From Mucilaginibacter sp. 14171R-50 (GTDB lineage: Bacteria > Bacteroidota > Bacteroidia > Sphingobacteriales > Sphingobacteriaceae), in NCBI RefSeq assembly GCF_010093045.1, contig NZ_CP048115.1, positions 806,001-870,000 on the forward strand: a stretch of 64,000 nt of DNA, in the 5' to 3' direction. A program made the position numbers and the translations under genes. Under the pieces are notes generated by a model. The model was given only the letters and a program-made list of their open reading frames with translations, searched no databases and was not told the DNA's origin. Positions within the stretch are counted from its first letter, which is position 1; each line of letters starts with the position of its first letter. This document shows positions 18,027 through 26,136 of the stretch, piece after piece.

Positions 18027-19703
18027 ATGATGAGAGATTTAAAGATTTTTGCGGGGATAAGCTTGTTACTTGTGTTATTTGCATGCAGCAAGGGCGGCAA
18101 CACCCCAACCCCCGATCCGGTTAAGCCTGTAACACCTGCATCATTCAGTTTCAGTGGGTTGAAGATCAATGGCCTTAACAATGGGTTTACTTACACCAAC
18201 ATAAACCAAAAGCCGGTTATCAAGATCACGTTTTCAACAGCGTTAAATAAAACCACAGTGCCTGCCTCAATAACCATTAAGGGTAAAGCAGGCGCGGCGG
18301 TTACCTATGCGGCCACCTACGAAGATGACGACAATACGGTTGTTATAAAACCCACACTGGATGTTATCACCCGGTACACTGTAGATGTAAGTACCGGCCT
18401 TAAATCTGCCAAAGGCGGCAGCTTACAATCTGCGTTTACCATTAACCTTACTACCGGCATCGATTCTACCGATAAATTCACTGCCATATCTGATAACCAA
18501 CTGTTAGATCTGGTGCAAAAGCAAACCCTTAAATACTTTTATGATTTTGGCCACCCGGTTAGCGGCCTCGCCCGCGAGCGGAATACATCAGGTGATGTGG
18601 TTACCACAGGTGGTTCGGGCTTTGGCATTATGGCTTTAGTGGCTGGTGTTAACCGCGGGTTTATAACCCGGGCGAACGGCCTGGCACGTATGCAAAAAAT
18701 AGTAGGCTTTTTAAAAACGAAGGCCGTAACATTTCATGGAGCTTTTCCGCACTGGTTAAACGGCGCGACGGGAGCCGTGCAGCCCTTTAGCGCTCAGGAT
18801 AACGGCGCCGACCTGATAGAAACTTCGTACCTGATGCAGGGGCTATTAACCGCCCGCCAATATTTTAACGGTGCCGGGACGGACGAAAGCACCTTACGCG
18901 CCGATATCAATACCCTTTGGAACAACGTAGAGTGGGACTGGTTCAGGCAAGGTAACCAAAACGTTTTATACTGGCATTGGAGCCCAAGCAACGGCTGGGC
19001 CATCAACATGAAAATAAGCGGCTGGAACGAAGGCTTGATAGCTTATGTGCTGGCCGCATCATCAACAACACACGGCGTACCTAAAGCTGTTTACGATAAC
19101 GGCTGGGCAGGCAACGGCAGCATGAAGAACGGCAATACCTATTATGGGGTAAAGCTGCCCTTAGGGCCCGCGCAAGGTGGCCCGTTGTTCTTCGCACATT
19201 ACTCCTTTCTGGGAATTAACCCCAACGGACTGGAAGACGCCTACGCCAACTACGAAGAACAAAACAAAGCGCACAGCCTTATCAATTATAAGTACTGCGT
19301 TGCCAACCCTAAAAACTATTACGGCTATAGTGCTGATTGCTGGGGGTTAACCGCAAGCGATATTGAAGGCGGTTACACGGCAAGCTCTCCAACAAACGAT
19401 GTTGGCGTTATAGCGCCAACCGCGGCAATATCATCCCTGCCGTATACACCATCACAATCAATGGCAGCGCTTCGCTTCTTCTATTACAAACTGGGCGATA
19501 AACTATGGGGCGATTACGGGTTTTACGATGCCTTTGATCTCAACAATCCCTGGTTTGCAAATTCGTATCTGGCTATTGACCAGGGGCCCATAATTGTGAT
19601 GATAGAAAATTACAGGAGCGGCCTGTTGTGGAATTTATTTATGAGTTGCCCCGAAATTAAAACCGGGATGAAAGGCTTAGGATTTACAGGGCCATCCTTG
19701 TAA
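18027..19703 (+). CDS. GH144-type glycoamylase-fold lipoprotein with N-terminal Ig-like domain
   Basis: The 558-residue product is a lipoprotein (LLVLFACSKG, Cys20). An Ig-like domain of Big_5 type spans about residues 33-145 (KPVIKITFSTALNKTTVPASI). The catalytic (alpha/alpha)6 barrel of the glycoamylase family PF10091 fills residues 150-555, with KYFYDFGHPVSGLARER, GAFPHWLNGATG, YWHWSPSNGWAINM and IDQGPIIVMIENYRSGLLWNLFM. Characterised PF10091 enzymes in GH144 are endo-beta-1,2-glucanases, so this is probably a surface endo-enzyme feeding SusCD. It is followed 52 bp later by a paralogue with the same core motifs. It starts 37 bp after a terminator, so it may have its own promoter. Substrate assignment is inference. 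Confidence 0.83.
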   Translation: MMRDLKIFAGISLLLVLFACSKGGNTPTPDPVKPVTPASFSFSGLKINGLNNGFTYTNINQKPVIKITFSTALNKTTVPASITIKGKAGAAVTYAATYEDDDNTVVIKPTLDVITRYTVDVSTGLKSAKGGSLQSAFTINLTTGIDSTDKFTAISDNQLLDLVQKQTLKYFYDFGHPVSGLARERNTSGDVVTTGGSGFGIMALVAGVNRGFITRANGLARMQKIVGFLKTKAVTFHGAFPHWLNGATGAVQPFSAQDNGADLIETSYLMQGLLTARQYFNGAGTDESTLRADINTLWNNVEWDWFRQGNQNVLYWHWSPSNGWAINMKISGWNEGLIAYVLAASSTTHGVPKAVYDNGWAGNGSMKNGNTYYGVKLPLGPAQGGPLFFAHYSFLGINPNGLEDAYANYEEQNKAHSLINYKYCVANPKNYYGYSADCWGLTASDIEGGYTASSPTNDVGVIAPTAAISSLPYTPSQSMAALRFFYYKLGDKLWGDYGFYDAFDLNNPWFANSYLAIDQGPIIVMIENYRSGLLWNLFMSCPEIKTGMKGLGFTGPSL

Positions 19704-19755
19704 TCTCCTGATTATTATGGTTGCATACGCTGCAGCATCATTTATCTATTAACTA

Positions 19756-21135
19756 ATGAAAAAAATACTTTTATCAGCTTTTATACTTTTAGCCACTATT
19801 AATGGCATGGCGCAAAAACGCGGCTTTAACCATCCGCCCGAAAAAAAACCGCCGGTTATGGACGGTGCTATAAAACCGGTGGGCATTATAAAAAACCTGA
19901 GCGACAGTGCCCTTTTAGACGTGGTTCAGCGCCAAACATTCCGTTACTTTTGGGATTTCGGCCACCCGGTTAGCGGCCTTGCCCGCGAACGCAGCAACCG
20001 ATCTTTTGATTATGGCGACGAAGTGGTAACCACCGGCGGCACGGGTTTTGGCATTATGGCCATGATAGCGGCTGACCATCGTAAATTTATCACCCATGAG
20101 CAGTCGGTAGACCGGATGCTTAAGATAGTTGAGTTTTTGTTCAGGGCTGATGCTTATCATGGCGTTTTTCCGCACTGGATGAACGGCGCAACCGGTAAAA
20201 CCATACGCTTTGGCCGTAAGGACGATGGCGGCGACCTGGTAGAGACCGCATACCTGCTTCAGGGCCTTCTATGCGCCAAGCAATACTACGCCGCCAACAC
20301 ACCAAAAGAGCGCCGCATACGCGATGTAATTAGCTGGATATGGGGCGAAGTAGAGTGGGACTGGTACACCCGCGACGGCCGCGATAACCTTTACTGGCAT
20401 TGGAGCCCGAATAATGGCTGGGCAATGAATTTCCCTATCCGCGGGTTTAATGAGTGCCTGATCACCTATATCCTGGCCGCGTCTGCAGACAGGTACCCCG
20501 TCAGCGCAGATGTTTATCACCGCGGCTGGGCGCAAAGCGATTTTTTTAAGAACGGGCATACTTATTATGGCTATAAACTGCCTTTGGGCTTCCCGTATGG
20601 CGGGCCGCTGTTTTTTTCGCAGTATTCGTTCCTGGGCTTAAACCCCAAAGGGCTGAAAGACCGATACGCCGATTATTGGGAGCAAAATGTTAACCACACG
20701 CTTATCAATAGGGCATATTGTATTGATAACCCTAAAAAGTTTAAAGGCTATGGCGAAAACTGCTGGGGACTTACCGCCAGCGATAATTACGAAGGCTACA
20801 ATGCGCACGCACCTAATAATGACCTGGGCGTGATAACGCCTACAGCCGCCCTATCTGCATTCCCTTACACGCCGGAATATTCTATGCAGGCGCTGCGCCA
20901 TTTTTATTACGACCTGGGCGATAAGATATGGGGCGAATATGGTTTTACCGATGCCTTCAGCGAATCGCATAACTGGTATGCAAAATCGTACCTGGCTATC
21001 GATCAGGGGCCGATTGTTGTAATGATAGAAAACTACCGTTCGGGTTTGTTATGGAACCTGTTTATGAGTTGCCCCGAAATTCAGCAAGGGTTAAAAAAGC
21101 TGGATTTTCAGAGCCCGGCGTTCGCAAAAAAATAA
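19756..21135 (+). CDS. GH144-type glycoamylase-fold enzyme, paralogue of the preceding gene
   Basis: This 459-residue protein has a cleavable signal peptide (MKKILLSAFILLATINGMAQ) without a lipobox, so it is probably periplasmic. It carries only the PF10091 catalytic barrel, without the Ig-like domain of its neighbour. Shared core motifs are RYFWDFGHPVSGLARERS, GVFPHWMNGATG, YWHWSPNNGWAMNF, CWGLTASDNYEGY and IDQGPIVVMIENYRSGLLWNLFM. The pair suggests a division of labour: a surface lipoprotein cuts long glucan and this enzyme trims imported fragments. No GH3 beta-glucosidase to finish the product is in the locus. GH144 beta-1,2-glucanase activity is the best inference. Confidence 0.83.
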   Translation: MKKILLSAFILLATINGMAQKRGFNHPPEKKPPVMDGAIKPVGIIKNLSDSALLDVVQRQTFRYFWDFGHPVSGLARERSNRSFDYGDEVVTTGGTGFGIMAMIAADHRKFITHEQSVDRMLKIVEFLFRADAYHGVFPHWMNGATGKTIRFGRKDDGGDLVETAYLLQGLLCAKQYYAANTPKERRIRDVISWIWGEVEWDWYTRDGRDNLYWHWSPNNGWAMNFPIRGFNECLITYILAASADRYPVSADVYHRGWAQSDFFKNGHTYYGYKLPLGFPYGGPLFFSQYSFLGLNPKGLKDRYADYWEQNVNHTLINRAYCIDNPKKFKGYGENCWGLTASDNYEGYNAHAPNNDLGVITPTAALSAFPYTPEYSMQALRHFYYDLGDKIWGEYGFTDAFSESHNWYAKSYLAIDQGPIVVMIENYRSGLLWNLFMSCPEIQQGLKKLDFQSPAFAKK

Positions 21136-21230
21136 CTGGCTGTCAGCTGTTTATGCAATTATTTCATCCGGCTTAAATATAAACTCGTTATTTTACGTTT
21201 AATAGGCACACACCGAACTAAACGTATAAT

Positions 21231-22028
21231 ATGACTTTAAAAAAATTAACCGTACTGGCAATGCTGGGTATCATGTACCTGGCATTGCCTTTTTTTGTAC
21301 AGGCGCAAACCAATTCGGCTTTTGACCGGGGCCTGTTTGTTCATAAAACCGACACCCTGCCTTATCGCATTTTATTTCCCAAAAAATTCAATCCTACGCA
21401 AAAATACCCACTTATTTTAGTGTTACACGGCGCAGGTGAACGCGGAAGCGATAACGAAGCACAACTGGCTTACGGCCCTAAATTATTTTTGAATGATACG
21501 ATAAGACAGAACTATCCGGCTATTGTGGTTTATCCGCAATGCCCGAAAGACAGCTACTGGTCAAATGTGAACATCGACACCACTTCGGGCAAAAGGATAT
21601 TCCGTTTCCAGGAAGGCGGCGAGCCAACGCGGGCAATGAACGCACTGCTTGGCCTGGTAGACCAATTGCTTGATAAACCCTATGTTAACGATAAGCAGGT
21701 TTACGTTGGTGGGCTTTCAATGGGCGGTATGGGCACATTTGAAATATTAAGGCGCAAGCCAAAGATATTTGCGGCCGCCTTTACTATTTGCGGAGGAGAC
21801 AATACAAACAATGCCGAAAAATATGCTAAAAAAGTGCCCCTGTGGATATTTCATGGGGCAAAAGATAGCGTGGTGCCGTTTGATCATTCGCAGGTTATGG
21901 TTGATGCTATCAAGGCCGCCGGCGGCGACCCCAAGTTTACCGTTTATCCAAACGACGACCATAACAGCTGGGATGACGCTTTTGCCGAACCGCAATTAAT
22001 TCCCTGGCTTTTCTCGCACAGTAAATAA
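21231..22028 (+). CDS. Secreted alpha/beta-hydrolase (esterase / PHB depolymerase-like)
   Basis: The 265-residue protein has a signal peptide (ending VQAQ) and a compact alpha/beta-hydrolase fold. The catalytic parts are visible: VLHGAGERGSDNE near the oxyanion site, nucleophile elbow GGLSMGGMG, acid in FHGAKDSVVPF and histidine in NDDHNSWDDAF. This layout is shared by PHB-depolymerase-like esterases and the prolyl oligopeptidase family; carbohydrate esterases in polysaccharide loci often look the same. It follows the two GH144-type genes by 95 bp, so removal of acyl substituents from the glycan is plausible but unproven. A bidirectional terminator follows. Confidence 0.85.
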   Translation: MTLKKLTVLAMLGIMYLALPFFVQAQTNSAFDRGLFVHKTDTLPYRILFPKKFNPTQKYPLILVLHGAGERGSDNEAQLAYGPKLFLNDTIRQNYPAIVVYPQCPKDSYWSNVNIDTTSGKRIFRFQEGGEPTRAMNALLGLVDQLLDKPYVNDKQVYVGGLSMGGMGTFEILRRKPKIFAAAFTICGGDNTNNAEKYAKKVPLWIFHGAKDSVVPFDHSQVMVDAIKAAGGDPKFTVYPNDDHNSWDDAFAEPQLIPWLFSHSK

Positions 22029-22031
22029 CAA

Positions 22032-22058
22032 AAAAGGCCCCGGGTTCGGGGCCTTTTT
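22032..22058. terminator. Bidirectional terminator
   Basis: GGCCCCG (22036-22042) pairs with CGGGGCC (22047-22053), flanked by A-run and T-run. It can stop both the esterase transcript and the convergent lipoprotein transcript. Confidence 0.88.
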
Positions 22059-22076
22059 AGCTAAGATTTAGTTGAT

Positions 22077-22607
22077 CTATTGTTTGGTTACTTTACCCGT
22101 AAATTTGCCCTGCTCTACAAAAGCTTCTTTACCCGCTTGAGTATGTGCAACTATGTAAAATTCACCTTCGGCTTCGGTATCGGTCAGTTTGGTAATTTTT
22201 ACCTGGCCACCGCCTTTCATGCCGCCTGTAGCGCTGTAACCAGTGCTGTAATTCAGTAAGGGATCAGCTGTTTTGGTGTAATCTTTTAACAACACCGCGC
22301 CGTTGCCATCTGTGTTGTCCTCATCCAGATCAAAAGTGCCCGCTGCGGTAACATTACCCAAAACAATTGTTATCGACTCGTTGCCACCGTCTCTGATCGC
22401 TGTAAGTGTCCACAGGTTGCCCACCTGTACAATTGCTGCCTTGGTGCTTTTAAAGTTGGATCCGTTAACACCGTCGAAGCCATAATTAGCCGCGGTTACC
22501 GTTACCGAGCCCGTTGATGCCTTTACATCATCATCTTTTTTACATGAAACCGCGGTTACGGCAATTAGCATTGTTAATATAAATGCATGCTTAAGTTTTT
22601 TCATCAC
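22077..22607 (-). CDS. Small lipoprotein of unknown function
   Basis: This 176-residue protein has a lipoprotein signal (VTAVSCKKDDD, Cys22) and a beta-rich body. VTAANYGFDGVNGSNFKS, TLTAIRDGGNESITIVLGN and EGEFYIVAHTQAGKEAFVEQGKFTGKVTK have the look of small beta-sandwich lipoproteins common in Bacteroidota (DUF6252-like). I do not recognise a function. The first two codons are both ATG, so the start may be 3 bp later. It is transcribed toward the polysaccharide locus and shares the terminator at 22032-22058. Membership of that locus is unlikely on strand grounds. Confidence 0.72.
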   Translation of the reverse strand: MMKKLKHAFILTMLIAVTAVSCKKDDDVKASTGSVTVTAANYGFDGVNGSNFKSTKAAIVQVGNLWTLTAIRDGGNESITIVLGNVTAAGTFDLDEDNTDGNGAVLLKDYTKTADPLLNYSTGYSATGGMKGGGQVKITKLTDTEAEGEFYIVAHTQAGKEAFVEQGKFTGKVTKQ

Positions 22608-22719
22608 TTTGTTTTTAGTTATTTGTTGCTAACAAAATTGATGAATGCCTCCTCAGCATACAATCACGTTAAAATGGCATATTTTACTACGTATTAACCG
22701 CAAAATACTGTAAAAATGT

Positions 22720-23352
22720 TTAAATTATTTTGCGTTCGTAGGCATATTTCAGTAGGCCCACCACCGTTTGGGTGTTGGTTTTTCGCAGGATGTTCTTCCG
22801 GTGGGTCTCTACTGTGCGCTCGCTTATAAAAAGCATATCGGCAATTTGCTTGTTTCCAAAATCCTGCTCTATCATTCGTATGATCTCTATCTCACGATCG
22901 GTAAGGCGCGACGATTCGTCCTGGTTGCGTTTAAAAGATTTCATCAGCTGGAGTGTAATATCCTGGCCAAAATAATTTTGCCCGTATGATACCTTATTTA
23001 GCGCTTCAATCAGCTCCTGCTTGCCGGTGTTTTTTAGAATGTAGCCCGATATACCGGCATCTATCATTTCGGCCACCACCTGGCTTTCGCTGAACATTGA
23101 CAGGGCAATTATTTTAATATTGGGAAATTTCTTTTTTACCAGGCGGGTAAGCTCGACACCGCTCATTTCAGGCATGCTTACATCGGTAAGTAAAATATCT
23201 GTATTGAGGCCGGTAAGGCAGTCGAGGGCATGGGTTGCGCTGGTGCTTTCGCCTACTATTGTAAATCCGTTAATGGTGTCAATTATTAATCTCAGGCCAT
23301 CAATAACCATCTGGTGATCATCAACAATAAAAATCCTTTTTTCAGCTTCCAT
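22720..23352 (-). CDS. NarL/FixJ-family response regulator
   Basis: The 210 residues hold a receiver domain (1-120) with acidic pair Asp11-Asp12, phospho-acceptor Asp57 in ILLTDVSMPEM, and Lys in SGYILKNTGKQEL. A LuxR-type helix-turn-helix follows (about 145-205: RLTDREIEIIRMIEQDFGNKQIADMLFISERTVETHRKNILRKT). It starts 1 bp after the stop of the TPR histidine kinase, so the two form one two-component system. Targets are not visible; no dedicated promoter partner lies next to it. Confidence 0.95.
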   Translation of the reverse strand: MEAEKRIFIVDDHQMVIDGLRLIIDTINGFTIVGESTSATHALDCLTGLNTDILLTDVSMPEMSGVELTRLVKKKFPNIKIIALSMFSESQVVAEMIDAGISGYILKNTGKQELIEALNKVSYGQNYFGQDITLQLMKSFKRNQDESSRLTDREIEIIRMIEQDFGNKQIADMLFISERTVETHRKNILRKTNTQTVVGLLKYAYERKII

Positions 23353-23353
23353 G

Positions 23354-25309
23354 TCAGTTTAGGGGTATTAAAATAGCAACCAGTGTACCTTTGCCCGGCG
23401 ATGACGAAATATCAACCGTGCCCTTTAAATATTCAACCCGGGTAATAATATTTTTTAACCCGATGCCTTCAAATTTTTCTCTGTCAGTTGTATCAAATCC
23501 CCGCCCGTTATCCTCAATGGTCACCGATACTTCGTGCCCTTCCATTTGCAGCTGTATATCCAGCAATGAAGCTTTTGCATGCTTAATTACATTATTTACG
23601 GTTTCTTGTACAACCCTGTAAAGCACTATTTCTACGCTGCTGTCGAGCCTGTTTTGCAGGCCGGATACGTCAAGAATTATTTTTAACCTGTGCGAGTCTA
23701 TCTTATTTACAAAATCGCGCAGGGCGGATGTAAGCCCCAGTTTAAGCAGCACGTTCGGCATCATCTGGTGCGCGATAGTGCGTACCTCCTTGCAACTCTC
23801 ATCCACCATAGCCATCGTCTTATCGGCCAGTTCGCGGTTTTCTGTATCAGATAGCTTCAATCGTTCCAGTAAGGTATCTAAATTCATTCGCGTAGCTGAC
23901 AATAGCTGCCCCACCCCATCGTGCAAGTCGCCGGCTATTCGCCTGCGCTCGTTCTCTTCAGCCGCTATGATACCCTTGGTAGCCATGTCTTGCTGCTTCA
24001 TAACTTCGGCCTGCAAAATAGCTGCCTGCTTTAAACGATAACGGTTATAAAATAGGTAACCAAAGGCCACAATTACAATAAATATACAGCATATTATAAA
24101 TATTGTGGTATTGCGCTTATCAATTTTTAATTGTTGTATCTGCGTTTGTTTATTGAGCAAATTTATGCGTTCCTCCTTCTTCTCAGTTTCGTACTTGGTT
24201 TGTATCTCGGCAATTTGCTTTGCCGAAGCCTCGTTCATCGTCGAATCTTTATAATCGGTATGCAGTTTAAAGTATTCAATGGCCTTAGGATAATCTTTTT
24301 TGCGGTTATAAATAGTGAACAGGGACAAGTAACCATCGCGCAGCGCGGCCTTAAAATTAATTTCTTTAGCGACTTTAATAGCTTTAAGCAGCAGGTCTTC
24401 GGCCTTAGGCAGGTCATTTCGTCCTAAGTAAACATTGGCTATGTTTACATACGACGTAGCTACGCCTACCTTATCGTCCTGACTTTCTCGTATCTTTAAC
24501 GACTTATAATAGTACGGCAGGGCTTTATCGGCCTTACCGCTGTAAAAATACATGTTGCCGATATTGTTGTACAGCACACCAATGCCCCGAACATTATTTA
24601 GTTTTAACTTTAATTTAAGCGAAAGCAGATTATACTTTAAAGACCTGTTGTAATCCTTTTGCTCCATATATACGTTGGCCATGTTAGAGTAGGCGTAGCT
24701 TTGGCCAAGTTCGTCGTTTATTTCTTTGTAAATGGCCAGGGCTTTACCGTGGTATTCTAACGCCCGAGGATAGTTGACGATACCTTCGTAGTATACATTT
24801 CCTATCCAGATGTAAGAACCCGCCAGCCCTTTTTTGTCATGTATCTTTTCGCGGATGCGGGCCGCCTGGGTATAGTAGCGCAGGGCGGCTGCGTAGTTAT
24901 TCTGATCGTAGTTATTGTGGCCCAGGTTCATGAGCGAGTAGGCTGCGCCAAGACTATCTTTTATTCGCAAACGGATGTTAAGCGCCAGGTTGATCAGCGA
25001 ATCGCTTATCCGGCGCTCGCCCCGGAAGTTATAGAATGCGCCGAGGTTATTCTGAATATTGCCTAATACCTTATCGGCATGGCTTTTGGCCGCAAGTGCC
25101 ATCCCCTGGTTAGCATATTTGATGGCCAGGGCGCTATCAGCATCAACATACTCCATCATCAGGTTATAGTATGCTTTGGCTTTAACGGTATCGGATTTAG
25201 CGGTTTTGAGCACCCTGGTCAACGAATCTACCCGGACTTTATCCTGCGCGAAAGCGTTACTGAGCGTAATGCTAAGCAGCAGTAGTAACGCAGCTTTTAA
25301 TTTATACAT
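23354..25309 (-). CDS. TPR-containing sensor histidine kinase (HisKA_3 type)
   Basis: The 651-residue kinase begins with a signal peptide (MYKLKAALLLLLSITLSNAFAQ). A periplasmic array of about six to seven TPRs follows (about residues 40-340). After a short coiled coil comes one membrane helix (TIFIICCIFIVIVAFGYLFY). The HisKA_3 helix has the phospho-acceptor His463 in RRRIAGDLHDGVGQLLSA, and the HATPase domain includes VVQETVNNVIKHAKA (N box) and EDNGRGFD (G1 box). The ATG at 25309 starts the signal peptide; a TTG three codons upstream is less likely. It is the partner of the following response regulator. TPR sensors of this kind are frequent in Bacteroidota; the signal is unknown. Confidence 0.93.
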   Translation of the reverse strand: MYKLKAALLLLLSITLSNAFAQDKVRVDSLTRVLKTAKSDTVKAKAYYNLMMEYVDADSALAIKYANQGMALAAKSHADKVLGNIQNNLGAFYNFRGERRISDSLINLALNIRLRIKDSLGAAYSLMNLGHNNYDQNNYAAALRYYTQAARIREKIHDKKGLAGSYIWIGNVYYEGIVNYPRALEYHGKALAIYKEINDELGQSYAYSNMANVYMEQKDYNRSLKYNLLSLKLKLKLNNVRGIGVLYNNIGNMYFYSGKADKALPYYYKSLKIRESQDDKVGVATSYVNIANVYLGRNDLPKAEDLLLKAIKVAKEINFKAALRDGYLSLFTIYNRKKDYPKAIEYFKLHTDYKDSTMNEASAKQIAEIQTKYETEKKEERINLLNKQTQIQQLKIDKRNTTIFIICCIFIVIVAFGYLFYNRYRLKQAAILQAEVMKQQDMATKGIIAAEENERRRIAGDLHDGVGQLLSATRMNLDTLLERLKLSDTENRELADKTMAMVDESCKEVRTIAHQMMPNVLLKLGLTSALRDFVNKIDSHRLKIILDVSGLQNRLDSSVEIVLYRVVQETVNNVIKHAKASLLDIQLQMEGHEVSVTIEDNGRGFDTTDREKFEGIGLKNIITRVEYLKGTVDISSSPGKGTLVAILIPLN

Positions 25310-25445
25310 ATTAGCCAAAAACCTGAAGATTATACTTTAAGAGGAAGCTATAAAAGTAGTTTCTGCGCGTTTCTGAAAAATACCGTAAATCACGTATTTA
25401 TACCTGCGGGATTATGGGCATTTATTGGTGGTTACGGCCAATACC

Positions 25446-25475
25446 AAACAAAAACAGCAGCCCTTAGGGCTGCTG
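25446..25475 (-). terminator. Terminator of the 90-residue hypothetical gene
   Basis: CAGCAGCCC-TTA-GGGCTGCTG (25455-25475) is a perfect 9-bp stem. Reading the minus strand, a T-rich run follows at 25454-25446. It lies 21 bp past the stop of the gene at 25497-25769 and supports that gene being expressed. Confidence 0.8.
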
Positions 25476-25496
25476 TGAAATTATTTTAATAACCGG

Positions 25497-25769
25497 TTAA
25501 AACTGCTCATCGGGTTCAAGCTCGTCGGTGGCTGCGCTATCGTTATTCGTGATCTGGTTATCGGCATTCAGCCCGGCGGAGGGCTCGCTCCCGCTAAGGG
25601 TTTCGGTGATGCCATCCATATCGGCAACAGCGCCATCTTTATTGGTTACCTTTTCGGTATCATCCTTATTGGTGATCACATCCTGTTCGGCGGCATTTAC
25701 TTTGGGATCGCCGGTTCCCCCCTCTAAAGGGAATTTATTACCGGGCGCGGGGCTATTGGGAGTATTCAT
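25497..25769 (-). CDS. Short acidic, probably disordered protein
   Basis: This 90-residue product has no signal peptide, membrane helix or recognisable domain. It is rich in Asp, Glu, Asn, Thr and Ser, contains the repeated TNKD motif (TNKDDTEKVTNKDG) and ends in ELEPDEQF, suggesting an intrinsically disordered protein. Support for reality is its ATG start, continuous frame and a well-formed terminator just after the stop. It stands alone between the kinase and a repeat-rich intergenic region. I do not recognise it. The opposite frame is open for a similar length but has less convincing composition. Confidence 0.55.
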   Translation of the reverse strand: MNTPNSPAPGNKFPLEGGTGDPKVNAAEQDVITNKDDTEKVTNKDGAVADMDGITETLSGSEPSAGLNADNQITNNDSAATDELEPDEQF

Positions 25770-25853
25770 GCGGTTGCTTTGCGTTTAAAGCTTAACAGAT
25801 GGGGATCAGGCTTGTTTTTAACCTTAAACCTTTAGGCGGGAAAAAAAGGCAAA

Positions 25854-25899
25854 AGTGTTCACGTTCGGCGCACGTGAACACTGTGAACATTCATGAACA
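25854..25899. repeat. 11-bp palindrome plus phased TGAACA repeats
   Basis: AGTGTTCACGT (25854-25864) and ACGTGAACACT (25872-25882) pair perfectly around a 7-nt loop. The hexamer TGAACA occurs at 25875, 25884 and 25894, and inverted at 25856, spaced 9 and 10 bp, about one helical turn. It looks like a multi-site protein-binding region upstream of the 90-residue gene or a structured element. Confidence 0.6.
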
Positions 25900-26022
25900 C
25901 CTGACAGTCAATGTTTTAAGAAAGCAGCTACTGACACAGTGGTACCACCAATTTATACTTATGAAATTTGCATGGGGTAAACCCCTCTCTAACCCTCCCG
26001 CGGAAGGGGATTATCGCGCAGC

Positions 26023-26052
26023 AAAAAAGCCAAACATTACTGTCTGGCTTTT
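26023..26052 (-). terminator. Terminator downstream of the TPR gene
   Basis: AAAAGCCA (26025-26032) pairs with TGGCTTTT (26045-26052); on the minus strand six T end the hairpin. It is 85 bp beyond the stop of the TPR gene at 26137. Confidence 0.7.
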
Positions 26053-26136
26053 AACATTTAATTGAGTGGGATTTGAATATTATTTGAGGGCTTAGGCATT
26101 ACAATTAACTAACCTCTGCTCACTAACCTCTACTCC

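Larger units (their letters stand above)
25770..26136. other. Gene-free 367-bp region with palindrome, TGAACA repeats and a C/G-rich repeat
   Basis: No convincing gene is seen. From left to right it holds the inverted repeat and TGAACA repeats (25854-25899), a C-rich inverted motif (ACCCCTCTCTAACCCTCCCG, about 25981-26010) like those at 32159, 37771 and 38700, and a terminator hairpin at 26023-26052. Confidence 0.6.

Noticed and set aside
25799..26065. Plus-strand open frame of 88 codons in the gap at 25.8-26.1 kb
   Set aside because: It crosses a palindrome, a C-rich repeat and a terminator hairpin, so its sequence is explained by those elements and not by coding selection.
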